Shown here piece by piece: positions 37,913 to 45,484 of a stretch of 64,000 nucleotides of DNA. Both the position numbers and the translations under genes were made by a program. How positions within the stretch are numbered: position 1 is the first letter of the stretch; each line of letters opens with the position of its first letter. The notes under the pieces are model-generated. The model was not told where the DNA came from. It saw nothing but the letters and a program-made list of their open reading frames with translations, and did not search any database. Origin of the DNA: JAXGXJ01 sp050943595. Its GTDB lineage: Bacteria > Actinomycetota > Thermoleophilia > RBG-16-64-13. The stretch lies in the NCBI GenBank assembly GCA_050943595.1, contig JBMNPM010000006.1, positions 1 to 64,000 of the forward strand. Reading direction: 5' to 3'.

Positions 37913-39148
37913 TCATCGTGTGACCGTTACCCCAACTCCGGGCCCCAGACCGGCGTCTCGGCATGCACGTATCTCGGCGTCGTACCGTGGGCCGAGGGAA
38001 GCCCAATCGAAGCGGGCCACCCACGTCCGTTGCCAGTTCTCCGACCAAGCCCGAGGAGCGGTGAGCGCTTCCATGAGGGCCGGCACCAATCTGTCTTCTT
38101 CTCTGTATAGCACGTTTTCACGAGCCTCGGCCGGTATCAGTTCGGGGTAGGCAAGGCGCCACGGCAACACCGGCCGGCAACCGCAATAGATGGCCTCCAC
38201 CAGTGCTACGCCGAAGAACTCGTGGACGGCCGTAGATACCACCACATCGGCGGACCAAAGGAGCGAGGCGTAGTCGGCGGCATCCACAACCCGGCCCCAG
38301 TGGACGATGTGGGCGGAGAACTCCGACCGCGCCTGCAGGAAGACCTCACCGGGCGCCCCCCGCTGCGCTCCGGCCAAGGCAAGACGGAAGGGCACCCCGG
38401 CCGCCTGCAGAGCGCGGAGCGCCGCGAAGAACCTCTCCGGGGCTTTGTCGTACTCCCAGCGTTGGTTCCACAGAAGAAGGGGCCCCCGCGAAGCATCTCC
38501 CCATCTCCCCTGAGCCGCTTCTTGTAGGGCCCGCTCGCGGTGCGCGTCGAACCGGCGTAGGTCGCACCCCACGGGCAGCACCCCGGCTTTGGCCCGCAGT
38601 GTGTCGACGACCCCCTCCGGTATTTCGTCAGGCAAAGCGCTGAACAATCCCTCGACTGCGGACAAAAAATCCCTACGATGGTAATCACTGTTGAAGAGAA
38701 TGCGGCAGGCGGCCAGAGCCGAGGTGATGTTCTTCATCCCATACCCCAAGTCACGTTCCACCCCGGGAGGGAGAGGATAGGTCAACTGGTTCTCGTGGAA
38801 GTAGACAAGCGCAGGCACACGGGCAATCGAAGGACCGGCGAGGGCCAGGAACGTAGCCAGATCCAGCATGTCGGAAGCGAACAGTACCTGGGGCAGGGCC
38901 GCAGATCCGGCAGCCTTGCCACACCCCGTCTGAGACTCTGCGCCTCCGGCAACCCGAGCGGCCAACGACACCGCACCACCGTGCATGCGCCACTTCCAAT
39001 GGCGCCCGGGCAGGGTGAATAAGGACACGTCGTGGCGGCTATACCGGGCGAGACCGCGTAGGAAGTACTTGTGAGATCCGGCGAAGTACGGCTCCAGCGC
39101 CCATACCCTGAGCCGCGGCGGCCCTCCGCACCCGTCATGCACGCCCAT
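37913..39148 (-). CDS. GT4 glycosyltransferase, tRNA-queuosine mannosyltransferase (QTMAN/DUF3524)-like
   Basis: 411 aa from ATG 39148, with GGGGAGG four bases upstream. The N-terminal domain has the DUF3524 pattern: VWALEPYFAGSHKYFLRGLARYSRHDVSLFTLPGRHWKWRMHGGA, then YFHENQLTYPLPPG and FNSDYHRRDFL. The C-terminal GT-B half has LLWNQRWEYDKAPERFFAAL, HWGRVVDAADYASLLWSADVVVSTAVHEFFGVALVEAIYCG (nucleotide-sugar site). The animal member GTDC1/QTMAN adds mannose to queuosine in tRNA-Asp. Bacterial homologues may glycosylate queuosine or another acceptor. No queuosine genes are adjacent. Confidence 0.82.
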   Translation of the reverse strand: MGVHDGCGGPPRLRVWALEPYFAGSHKYFLRGLARYSRHDVSLFTLPGRHWKWRMHGGAVSLAARVAGGAESQTGCGKAAGSAALPQVLFASDMLDLATFLALAGPSIARVPALVYFHENQLTYPLPPGVERDLGYGMKNITSALAACRILFNSDYHRRDFLSAVEGLFSALPDEIPEGVVDTLRAKAGVLPVGCDLRRFDAHRERALQEAAQGRWGDASRGPLLLWNQRWEYDKAPERFFAALRALQAAGVPFRLALAGAQRGAPGEVFLQARSEFSAHIVHWGRVVDAADYASLLWSADVVVSTAVHEFFGVALVEAIYCGCRPVLPWRLAYPELIPAEARENVLYREEDRLVPALMEALTAPRAWSENWQRTWVARFDWASLGPRYDAEIRACRDAGLGPGVGVTVTR

Positions 39149-39259
39149 CACACCTCCCCGGCTCCCGCCACACAGTGGCACCCGATTCTATATCCTTGGC
39201 TTATTGGCTTATCCTTGGCTGTATCAAGACAGGCCCCCACCCAGAAGGGCGACGATACC

Positions 39260-40243
39260 GTGTCCACAGATAAAGACCTCCATACCTCACCCACGGTGAC
39301 CAGGCCTCTCCTCGGAGCCCACATACGCACCGCAGGTGGTCTTGCCCTGGTGCCAGGCAGAGCGGTCGCCATCGGGGCCGAGGTTGTCCAAATCTTCAAC
39401 TCCAACCCCCGTACCTGGCGCGTCCAGATCAGAAGTCCGGAGGAGGTGGCCTCCCTACGTGAGGATCTGCGCTCCTATGGGCTGCCGCTCTACTACCACA
39501 GTATCTACCTTATCAACCTAGCCGCCACCGACGCGAAGCTGCGACACCGGTCCGTCGGGGCGTTGGCGGAGGCGCTCTTTCTAGGGGCACTGACGGAGGC
39601 CCGCGGGGTCGTCACTCACATCGGTTCCCGCCACGATCGGAGCTTCGCAGATGCCGCCGACCTGGTCATCACCGGCATCTCTGATGCCTTCCTCCAGGCC
39701 AAAGAGCGACTTGCGACCGAAGACATGCTCAATCCGCTGCCCCACCTACTCCTGGAGACGAGTGCCGGCTCGGGAACTACACTGGGAGCGCGATTGGACG
39801 AACTAGCCGCCCTACTATCCGGCCTGCCTGCGTCCGGCCTGCCTGCATCGTGCGGCGTGTGCCTCGATACCGCCCACCTCTTCGCAGCGGGCTACCCCAT
39901 CCACACAGAACAGGGATTAGAGAAGACGATCCACGAGCTCGAGACCCATGGACTGCTCGGCCATGTACGCCTCGTGCATCTGAACGACTCCAAAACCGCC
40001 CTTGCCTCCTCCATCGACCGGCACGAGAACCTCGGTGATGGCCGGATCGGCCTCGAAGGACTGAGCCGCTTTGTCCGCCATCCGGCATTCCGCGACGTGC
40101 CTTTCGTGCTCGAAGTACCCGGCTTGAGCGGCCATGGACCGGATGTAGCCAACATGGAGAGGGCTAAGTCAATGCGGCAGGGGCTTCCCGTCCCACCAAC
40201 GCAGCCTGCTCGGCCCGCATGGCCTCCAGAAGGGCCAGGGTGA
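39260..40243 (+). CDS. nfo: Endonuclease IV (apurinic/apyrimidinic endonuclease)
   Basis: 327 aa from GTG 39260 (AGAAGGG about 10 nt upstream). An earlier in-frame start would overlap the divergent glycosyltransferase gene. All nine zinc ligands of the family can be placed: YYHSIYLINLA, VTHIGSRHD, LLETSAGSG, GVCLDTAHLFAAGY, VRLVHLNDSK, DRHENLGDG and FVLEVPG. It cleaves 5' to abasic sites. A short duplicated stretch (PASGLPASGLPA-like) near residue 195 comes from repeated GCGTCCGGCCTGCCT units. The last ~80 bp overlap the convergent aminotransferase gene. Confidence 0.95.
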   Translation: MSTDKDLHTSPTVTRPLLGAHIRTAGGLALVPGRAVAIGAEVVQIFNSNPRTWRVQIRSPEEVASLREDLRSYGLPLYYHSIYLINLAATDAKLRHRSVGALAEALFLGALTEARGVVTHIGSRHDRSFADAADLVITGISDAFLQAKERLATEDMLNPLPHLLLETSAGSGTTLGARLDELAALLSGLPASGLPASCGVCLDTAHLFAAGYPIHTEQGLEKTIHELETHGLLGHVRLVHLNDSKTALASSIDRHENLGDGRIGLEGLSRFVRHPAFRDVPFVLEVPGLSGHGPDVANMERAKSMRQGLPVPPTQPARPAWPPEGPG

Positions 40244-41054
40244 CGGGACCAGGATGACCGTCACCGACTCGCGCCCCGCCGATAAAGGTGATGGGCAAGA
40301 GGTCCTTGGTCGTAGAGGCGGTAAACATCTCCGTGCAGTGATTGCCCGGCCCGATCACCTCCTTGAGGTAGAAGGCCCGTTCGACGACCGGATATCCCAG
40401 TCTCGCAGCGATTTCGAGCGCGTGTAGGCGGGTCACCCCACCCAGAATACGCCGGCTGAGCGGATGAGTCTGCACGATGCCGTCCAGCACCGCGAAGACG
40501 TTCGACGATCCCCCTTCCCGTACAATGCCTGAGGGGCCTAGGAAGAGGGCCTCATCGGCACCTGCCTCCCGCGCCTCCTCCTTGGCCAACACCGAAGCCA
40601 GCAGGTTGGTGGACTTGATGTCGCAGCGGGCCCAACGTTGATCTTTGACCGGATGGAGCACCACTCCGGCTAAGATCTCGTCGCGTTCAGGGAAGTGAGC
40701 GGCCCGCGCATAGGCCAACACGGTGGGATGTGGCGGCTGAGGGAACACGAACTCGCGAGGAGCCGCCCCCCGAGTCACCTGCAGATAGATCGATCCGTCG
40801 ATCAGACCAGACCGACGTACCAGCTCGGGGAGGACAGCGTCCAGGTCATGGTCCACAAGGATCCTTGTCAGCCGTATGGCCTCGAGACTCCTATGCAGTC
40901 GGGCCAAGTGGTCCGATAGCCAGATGGGGACACCGTTCATCACCTTGATGACTTCGTACACGCCGTCACCCAATTGAAAACCGCGGTCCTCAATGGGGAC
41001 AAAGCCCTCGGCCAAGGGCACGAACTCACCGTTCAGGTACAGCAACTCGCTCAT
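40164..41054 (-). CDS. dat: Class IV PLP aminotransferase, D-amino acid transaminase type
   Basis: 296 aa from ATG 41054 with AAGGA upstream. It follows D-amino acid transaminase spacing: LYLNGEFVPLAEGFVPIEDRGFQLGDGVYEVIKVMNG, YLQVTRGAAPREFVFPQ, DIKSTNLLASVLAKEEAREAGADEALFLG (catalytic Lys in DIKS) and REGGSSNVFAV. It would supply D-glutamate or D-alanine for peptidoglycan, but ADC lyase or BCAT activity cannot be excluded. Divergent from the GNAT gene with only 17 bp between starts. Confidence 0.85.
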   Translation of the reverse strand: MSELLYLNGEFVPLAEGFVPIEDRGFQLGDGVYEVIKVMNGVPIWLSDHLARLHRSLEAIRLTRILVDHDLDAVLPELVRRSGLIDGSIYLQVTRGAAPREFVFPQPPHPTVLAYARAAHFPERDEILAGVVLHPVKDQRWARCDIKSTNLLASVLAKEEAREAGADEALFLGPSGIVREGGSSNVFAVLDGIVQTHPLSRRILGGVTRLHALEIAARLGYPVVERAFYLKEVIGPGNHCTEMFTASTTKDLLPITFIGGARVGDGHPGPVTLALLEAMRAEQAALVGREAPAALT

Positions 41055-41071
41055 TTGCTATCCTTGTCTTG

Positions 41072-41539
41072 ATGATCACGTATCGACCCGCCCTCCCCGA
41101 CGATACCGCTTCCATCGTCTCGCTCTTAGCCGAACTCATGCAGGAACACGGCGTCGCCCCCCCTGAAGATGAGCGGCTGGCGGAGACCGTCGCTATCGTC
41201 GGTGCATGCCCCAACCACCTGCTCCTCGTCGCCGAAGCCGTGGGCACCATCATCGGCAACACCATCGTCGGCATGTGCACTCTGGCTTTTTCCTGCAACA
41301 CATGGTCCACAGCTCCCATCTGCGAACTGCAGGATGTGATTGTCACCGCCACCTACCGCCGGCGCCGAGTCGGAAGAGGCTTGATCGAAACGGCCGAGAA
41401 CATCGCACGAGACCGAGGCTGCAGCCGGCTGTTCCTCACGGTCGAGAGTTGGAATCTCGACGCCCACGGCTTCTACCGCAGCCTCAACCTGGCCGAGAAG
41501 ACCTGCCTCTACTTCGAACGCGACCTGCACTCAACGTAA
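41072..41539 (+). CDS. GNAT-family N-acetyltransferase
   Basis: 155 aa from ATG 41072. A TTG lies one codon earlier. The acetyl-CoA motif A is ELQDVIVTATYRRRRVGRGLIETAENIARDRGC and motif B is LDAHGFYRSLNLAEK. The acceptor is unknown. The last 9 bp overlap the 3' end of convergent ftsZ. Confidence 0.88.
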   Translation: MITYRPALPDDTASIVSLLAELMQEHGVAPPEDERLAETVAIVGACPNHLLLVAEAVGTIIGNTIVGMCTLAFSCNTWSTAPICELQDVIVTATYRRRRVGRGLIETAENIARDRGCSRLFLTVESWNLDAHGFYRSLNLAEKTCLYFERDLHST

Positions 41540-42958
41540 AAACGACGGGACATCCAGTCCGTCATCAGACTCAAAGTCATCGAAGCTCCGCCCGGCCTCG
41601 CGCGAGGGTTCCTTCTGCGTCGGAGCATCCGGCCCAACCTGTTCGGTCTGCGAGGCCGAAGCGGCCGGCGGAGCCTGCGAGGCTGTGGCAGAGTGTGTCT
41701 CGGCAGCCTCACCATGCAAAGAGGTTTCCGTGTGCTCAATGGAGCGATCGAACCGCTCCGAGCCATCAAGTTGTTTGGCCAGCACTTCCTCGCTCGTGGC
41801 GTCGAACCCGGTAGCCACCACCGTCACCAGGATGGCGTCACCAAGCCCCTGATCCACGACGGCTCCAAAAATGATATTGGCCTCAGGGTCGGCAGCCGCG
41901 TTGATGATCTCCGCCACTTCGTTGACCTCGTGGAGTGAGAGATCGGTACCACCGCTGATGTTCAATAGTATGCCGCGGGCACCCTCGATGGAGGTCTCGA
42001 GCAATGAGGAGTTCACCGCCGTCTCAGCGGCCTTCTGAGCACGCTGTTCACCCCGGGCGCGTCCGATGCCCATGTGAGCCGTCCCTGCCCCCGTCATGAT
42101 GGTCCGCACGTCGGCCAGGTCAAGATTGATAAGCCCAGGCACCGTCACCAGGTCACAGATACCCTGAACACCCTGACGCAGGACATCGTCGGCTATGCGC
42201 AGCGCTTCGACCATGGAGGTGTCGCGATCAGCCACCTCGAGCAGTTTGTCGTTGGGGACCACGATGACCGTGTCGGCACGCTGCCGAAGAGTGCGGATGC
42301 CCTCCAAGGCCTGCGCACTCCGGCGCCTGCCCTCGAAGCCGAAGGGACGCGAGACCACCCCTATAGTTAAAGCTCCGAGGGACTTAGCTATCTCGGCCAC
42401 CACCGGCGCGGCACCGGTCCCGGTGCCGCCCCCTTCTCCGGCCGTTATGAAGACCATGTCGCTGCCCTTGAGCATCGACTTGATCTCATCGTAAGCCGCC
42501 GCGGCGGCATCCCGACCAATCTGTGGGTCGGATCCTCCTCCCAAGCCCTTTGTCAGTTCACGGCCGATGCGCAGTTTATGATCGGCCTCACACGTGGCCA
42601 GAGCCTGGACATCGGTATTCACCGCGATGAATTCGACGCCCTCGAGTCCCACTTCGAGCATGCGATTGACGGCGTTGGTGCCCGCCCCGCCCACACCCAC
42701 AACACGGATGATTGCCGGAAAGCTTTGTGAGGGGGGGATGAGGCTCCACCTGCCCGCCTCAGCATCCCTGTCGCCGGCCTGCTGCTCGTCCGCGGAATCA
42801 GGTGCCGCCGACTCGGAAGCCCCTTCAGCCTCCGCGCCTACCAACTCGGCATCAGTATCGGAAACCGGCGCTTCAGCATCTTCGTCAGGCTTAGGCGCCT
42901 CCGTAGCCTTGAAGAGATAACGGAGGCCGCTATTCTTTATACTAGATCTTTTTTCCAT
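41531..42958 (-). CDS. ftsZ: Cell division protein FtsZ with acidic N-terminal extension
   Basis: 475 aa from ATG 42958 with GAGAGG upstream. The tubulin-like core starts near residue 81: IIRVVGVGGAGTNAVNRM, GEGGGTGTGAAPVVAE (GTP-binding tubulin signature) and the T7 loop NLDLADVRTIM. It ends in DDGLDVPSFLR, the conserved C-terminal peptide that binds FtsA, SepF or ZipA-type partners. The first ~70 residues after the start are an acidic, Ala/Glu/Ser-rich extension not usual in FtsZ. It overlaps parA by 17 bp. No other dcw genes are nearby. Confidence 0.96.
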   Translation of the reverse strand: MEKRSSIKNSGLRYLFKATEAPKPDEDAEAPVSDTDAELVGAEAEGASESAAPDSADEQQAGDRDAEAGRWSLIPPSQSFPAIIRVVGVGGAGTNAVNRMLEVGLEGVEFIAVNTDVQALATCEADHKLRIGRELTKGLGGGSDPQIGRDAAAAAYDEIKSMLKGSDMVFITAGEGGGTGTGAAPVVAEIAKSLGALTIGVVSRPFGFEGRRRSAQALEGIRTLRQRADTVIVVPNDKLLEVADRDTSMVEALRIADDVLRQGVQGICDLVTVPGLINLDLADVRTIMTGAGTAHMGIGRARGEQRAQKAAETAVNSSLLETSIEGARGILLNISGGTDLSLHEVNEVAEIINAAADPEANIIFGAVVDQGLGDAILVTVVATGFDATSEEVLAKQLDGSERFDRSIEHTETSLHGEAAETHSATASQAPPAASASQTEQVGPDAPTQKEPSREAGRSFDDFESDDGLDVPSFLR

Positions 42959-43700
42959 TGAGGACCTCTCTCGCGAGCCGGCGATATATGTTGGCTGCCT
43001 CGCTGCTTGGAGCGTACCGGAGGACGGATTCCCCCTTCACCGGCGCCTCTGCGAACCTGATGGTTTTCCGGACGACCGTCTCGAATACCAGATCCCCAAA
43101 GCTGTTTCTAAGCACTTCCACGGCTTCGCGCCCGTGCACCGTACGTGAATCGTACATAGTGGGCAGGATGCCGGCAATGCGCACCTTCGGGTTAAGATTC
43201 TCCCGCACCAACTCCAGGGTGCGCTCCAGTTGAGCCAAGCCGCGTAAGGAAAGGTACTCGCACTGAACCGGCACGATCACTGCTTCGCAGGCCGTCAGCG
43301 CATTGACGGTGAGTAGCCCCAGGGAGGGGGGCGTGTCGATGAGGATAAAATCATAACAGTCATTGACCTGCATCAAAGCCTTGGTAAGGACCCGCTCCCT
43401 GCCGATGACCGAAGTGAGGGCCATCTCAGCTGCAGCCAGGTCGATACTCGACACGGCAACATCGATCTCGCGGCAGAAAATTACATCCTCAATGTTGAGC
43501 TGATGGACCAGCACGTCATACATGCTCGGATGAACGGAATCGGGGTCCAGCCCCAGGCTCATGGTGAGGTTGCCCTGGGGATCCAGATCCACAGCAAGTA
43601 CCCGGTGGCCCATCTCCCGGAAGGCCACACCGAGGCTGATGGTCGTCGTGGTCTTCGCCACGCCGCCTTTCTGGTTTGCAAAGGCCAAGACTTTGGCCAA
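42942..43700 (-). CDS. parA: ParA/Soj-family ATPase
   Basis: 252 aa from TTG 43700, chosen because GGGGAG lies six bases before it and the product then begins LAKVLAFANQKGGVAKTTT, as in Soj proteins. A GTG at 43718 is possible. Deviant Walker A KGGVAKTT, DLDPQGNLT, FILIDTPPSLGLLTVNAL and VPVQCEYLSLRGLAQL are present. Usual partner ParB is absent. The 3' end overlaps ftsZ by 17 bp, so the two proteins are probably made together. Roles could be chromosome or protein-cluster positioning, or MinD-like placement of the Z ring. Confidence 0.93.
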   Translation of the reverse strand: MAKVLAFANQKGGVAKTTTTISLGVAFREMGHRVLAVDLDPQGNLTMSLGLDPDSVHPSMYDVLVHQLNIEDVIFCREIDVAVSSIDLAAAEMALTSVIGRERVLTKALMQVNDCYDFILIDTPPSLGLLTVNALTACEAVIVPVQCEYLSLRGLAQLERTLELVRENLNPKVRIAGILPTMYDSRTVHGREAVEVLRNSFGDLVFETVVRKTIRFAEAPVKGESVLRYAPSSEAANIYRRLAREVLNGKKI

Positions 43701-43741
43701 GGAGCTCTCCCCACTCAAATTATGAAATTATGATAGGTCTA

Positions 43742-43758
43742 GTATACGAGAAGTATAC
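43742..43758. promoter_or_regulatory. Paired GTATAC palindromes upstream of parA-ftsZ
   Basis: GTATAC-GAGAA-GTATAC, two identical hexameric palindromes 11 bp apart (one helical turn), 40-60 bp upstream of the parA start and next to TATCAT/TATACT -10-like sequences on the minus strand. Candidate operator. No -35 is certain. Confidence 0.4.
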
Positions 43759-43872
43759 GGGACAACTATTTCGCGGGCCCAGAGGTTTTCCCTGCACGAA
43801 ACCACCGGCCTTCTTGCCTCCGGAGGATGGCCGGCAGCCGACACCTCCGTTCCGCAGCAACCTCCCGCAGCC

Positions 43873-45318
43873 CTACTGAGTGACGGTTTTGAAACCGAGG
43901 CGGGGTACCGCACCGCCAAGCGATCCCGGCCGCGGTTGCGACTCGGTAAAATCCTTCAACTCACGCAGGTAGTCATGGTTCTCACGCACATGCTCCCAAG
44001 CCCGTGACATAAGGTAGCCCTGGAAGCGATGCTTCCGATTGAAGGGCGTCTTGGAGCCGATCCCCAGGAACTGCGCGACGCTGTAGAAGCGCTTGTGCGC
44101 CTCCAGCACCACTTCCTGCAGCTCGAAAGGCGTCATCTGCTTGGGCCAAAAAACCACGTGATGCCCATCGTACAGGCTCCAGTTCCTGGTGAATATGCGG
44201 CCCTCAGCCTCGAGTTGAGCCGTCTGACGCGTGCCCGGCAAAGGCGTCAGAACGAGGAACTGCGCACTATTGAGCCCATACTCCACGGCAAAATCGGCCG
44301 TTTTGAGAAGAGATTCAGAGGTATCGGATTCGGCTCCGAAGACGAACATGCCGTGAGTCTTGATGCCCCGTTTGGCCAAGGCGTCCAAGCCTCCCTTCAT
44401 ATCCTCCACGCTCGACTCTTTGTGGAACTCGTGCAGCGTCACCGGATTGATGGATTCCAGCCCCAAGTAGACGATGCGGCACCCGGCCTCCCAGAGAAGA
44501 TTGAGCAACTCATGATCGATTTCGCCATTCTTGCACACCGAGTCAACCCTTATCTGGGCGAAGAACTGGATACCGAGATCAGCCTTGATCATCTCCCGCA
44601 GCAACTCTTTGCCGCGACGCTTACTGATGAAGAAATTATCATCGTAGAAGAAGATCTTCTTGGCGTGCAGACTCTGCAGATGTCGCACCACCTCCACCGG
44701 TTCGATCGTGCGCACCCGGCGGCCAAACATAAGCACTACGGAGCAAAACTCACAGCCGAACGGACAACCTCGCGAGGCTAGGATCGGGGTCGGACTGACC
44801 TTATCTCCACCGACCACCAGTCCCAAGTCCGGCCAAGGCAAATCGGTGAGACCACTAAGGAGCGGGCGGGTGGCGTTATGCACTACCTGTCCGTCTTTGT
44901 TGCGGTAGGTCAGACCGAGGATGGTCTCTAAAGACCCTCGGCCCTCGAAGTAGTCCATCAGCTCCATGAGAGGGCCTTCGCCCTCGTTCCTGACCACGTA
45001 GTCGCAGAACTCTATGGCTTCGTCGGCCAAGAAGGTCACGTGCGGTCCGCCCATAAGCGTCGGGATACCCGCATCCCGGCAGCGCTGCGCATACCGATAT
45101 GCACGCAGAGCGGTGGAAGTCGTCGTTGATACGCCCACGATATCGGAGGACAGCACGTCGTCCCAATCGACGTCACTCAACGTCTCCGCGTAGATCTTCA
45201 CCTCATGCCCCCGCTGCTTGAGCATGGCCCCGAGCAACGGCAACCCTAGACGGAGCTGTTTAACAAAGCTGTATACATGGAACCCAGGAGCAGCAGGTTC
45301 AATGAAGGTGATGCGCAC
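43873..45318 (-). CDS. B12-binding radical SAM protein
   Basis: 481 aa from GTG 45318, preceded by GAGG at five bases. In-frame ATGs lie at 45339 and 45366. An N-terminal B12-binding-type Rossmann domain (KQRGHEVKIYAETLSDVDW, VGVSTTTSTALRAY, GGPHVTF, VVRNEGEGPL) precedes a radical SAM barrel with the cluster motif SRGCPFGCEFCSV, FFYDDNFF, QIRVDSV and YLGLESINP. It resembles methyl- or ring-forming enzymes of the HpnJ/BchE-like class. The substrate is not identifiable. It is divergent from gcvPA. Confidence 0.88.
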   Translation of the reverse strand: MRITFIEPAAPGFHVYSFVKQLRLGLPLLGAMLKQRGHEVKIYAETLSDVDWDDVLSSDIVGVSTTTSTALRAYRYAQRCRDAGIPTLMGGPHVTFLADEAIEFCDYVVRNEGEGPLMELMDYFEGRGSLETILGLTYRNKDGQVVHNATRPLLSGLTDLPWPDLGLVVGGDKVSPTPILASRGCPFGCEFCSVVLMFGRRVRTIEPVEVVRHLQSLHAKKIFFYDDNFFISKRRGKELLREMIKADLGIQFFAQIRVDSVCKNGEIDHELLNLLWEAGCRIVYLGLESINPVTLHEFHKESSVEDMKGGLDALAKRGIKTHGMFVFGAESDTSESLLKTADFAVEYGLNSAQFLVLTPLPGTRQTAQLEAEGRIFTRNWSLYDGHHVVFWPKQMTPFELQEVVLEAHKRFYSVAQFLGIGSKTPFNRKHRFQGYLMSRAWEHVRENHDYLRELKDFTESQPRPGSLGGAVPRLGFKTVTQ

Positions 45319-45484
45319 GTTGACCTCACTGTCGCCCATGGACTGCGCAGCGCAATGGTAACACACCTCGTTCGGGCCCCCGAGCCCCTTAGAGCCCCTT
45401 ATCCAGCCCCTTCAGTCCCTGAAAAACTCAGAAACAGCGGGAGGACTACCGCAGGTGGTTGAGCGGTTCGGCTATTATAGAGTA

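Noticed and set aside
43805..43834. CCGGCC...GGCCGG hairpin after the radical SAM gene as a terminator
   Set aside because: Six-bp arms with a long loop and no T-run, so too weak to call.
45367..45484. Glycine riboswitch before gcvPA
   Set aside because: The spacer is only about 120 bp and I see no paired aptamer core. It is filled by the divergent radical SAM start region.
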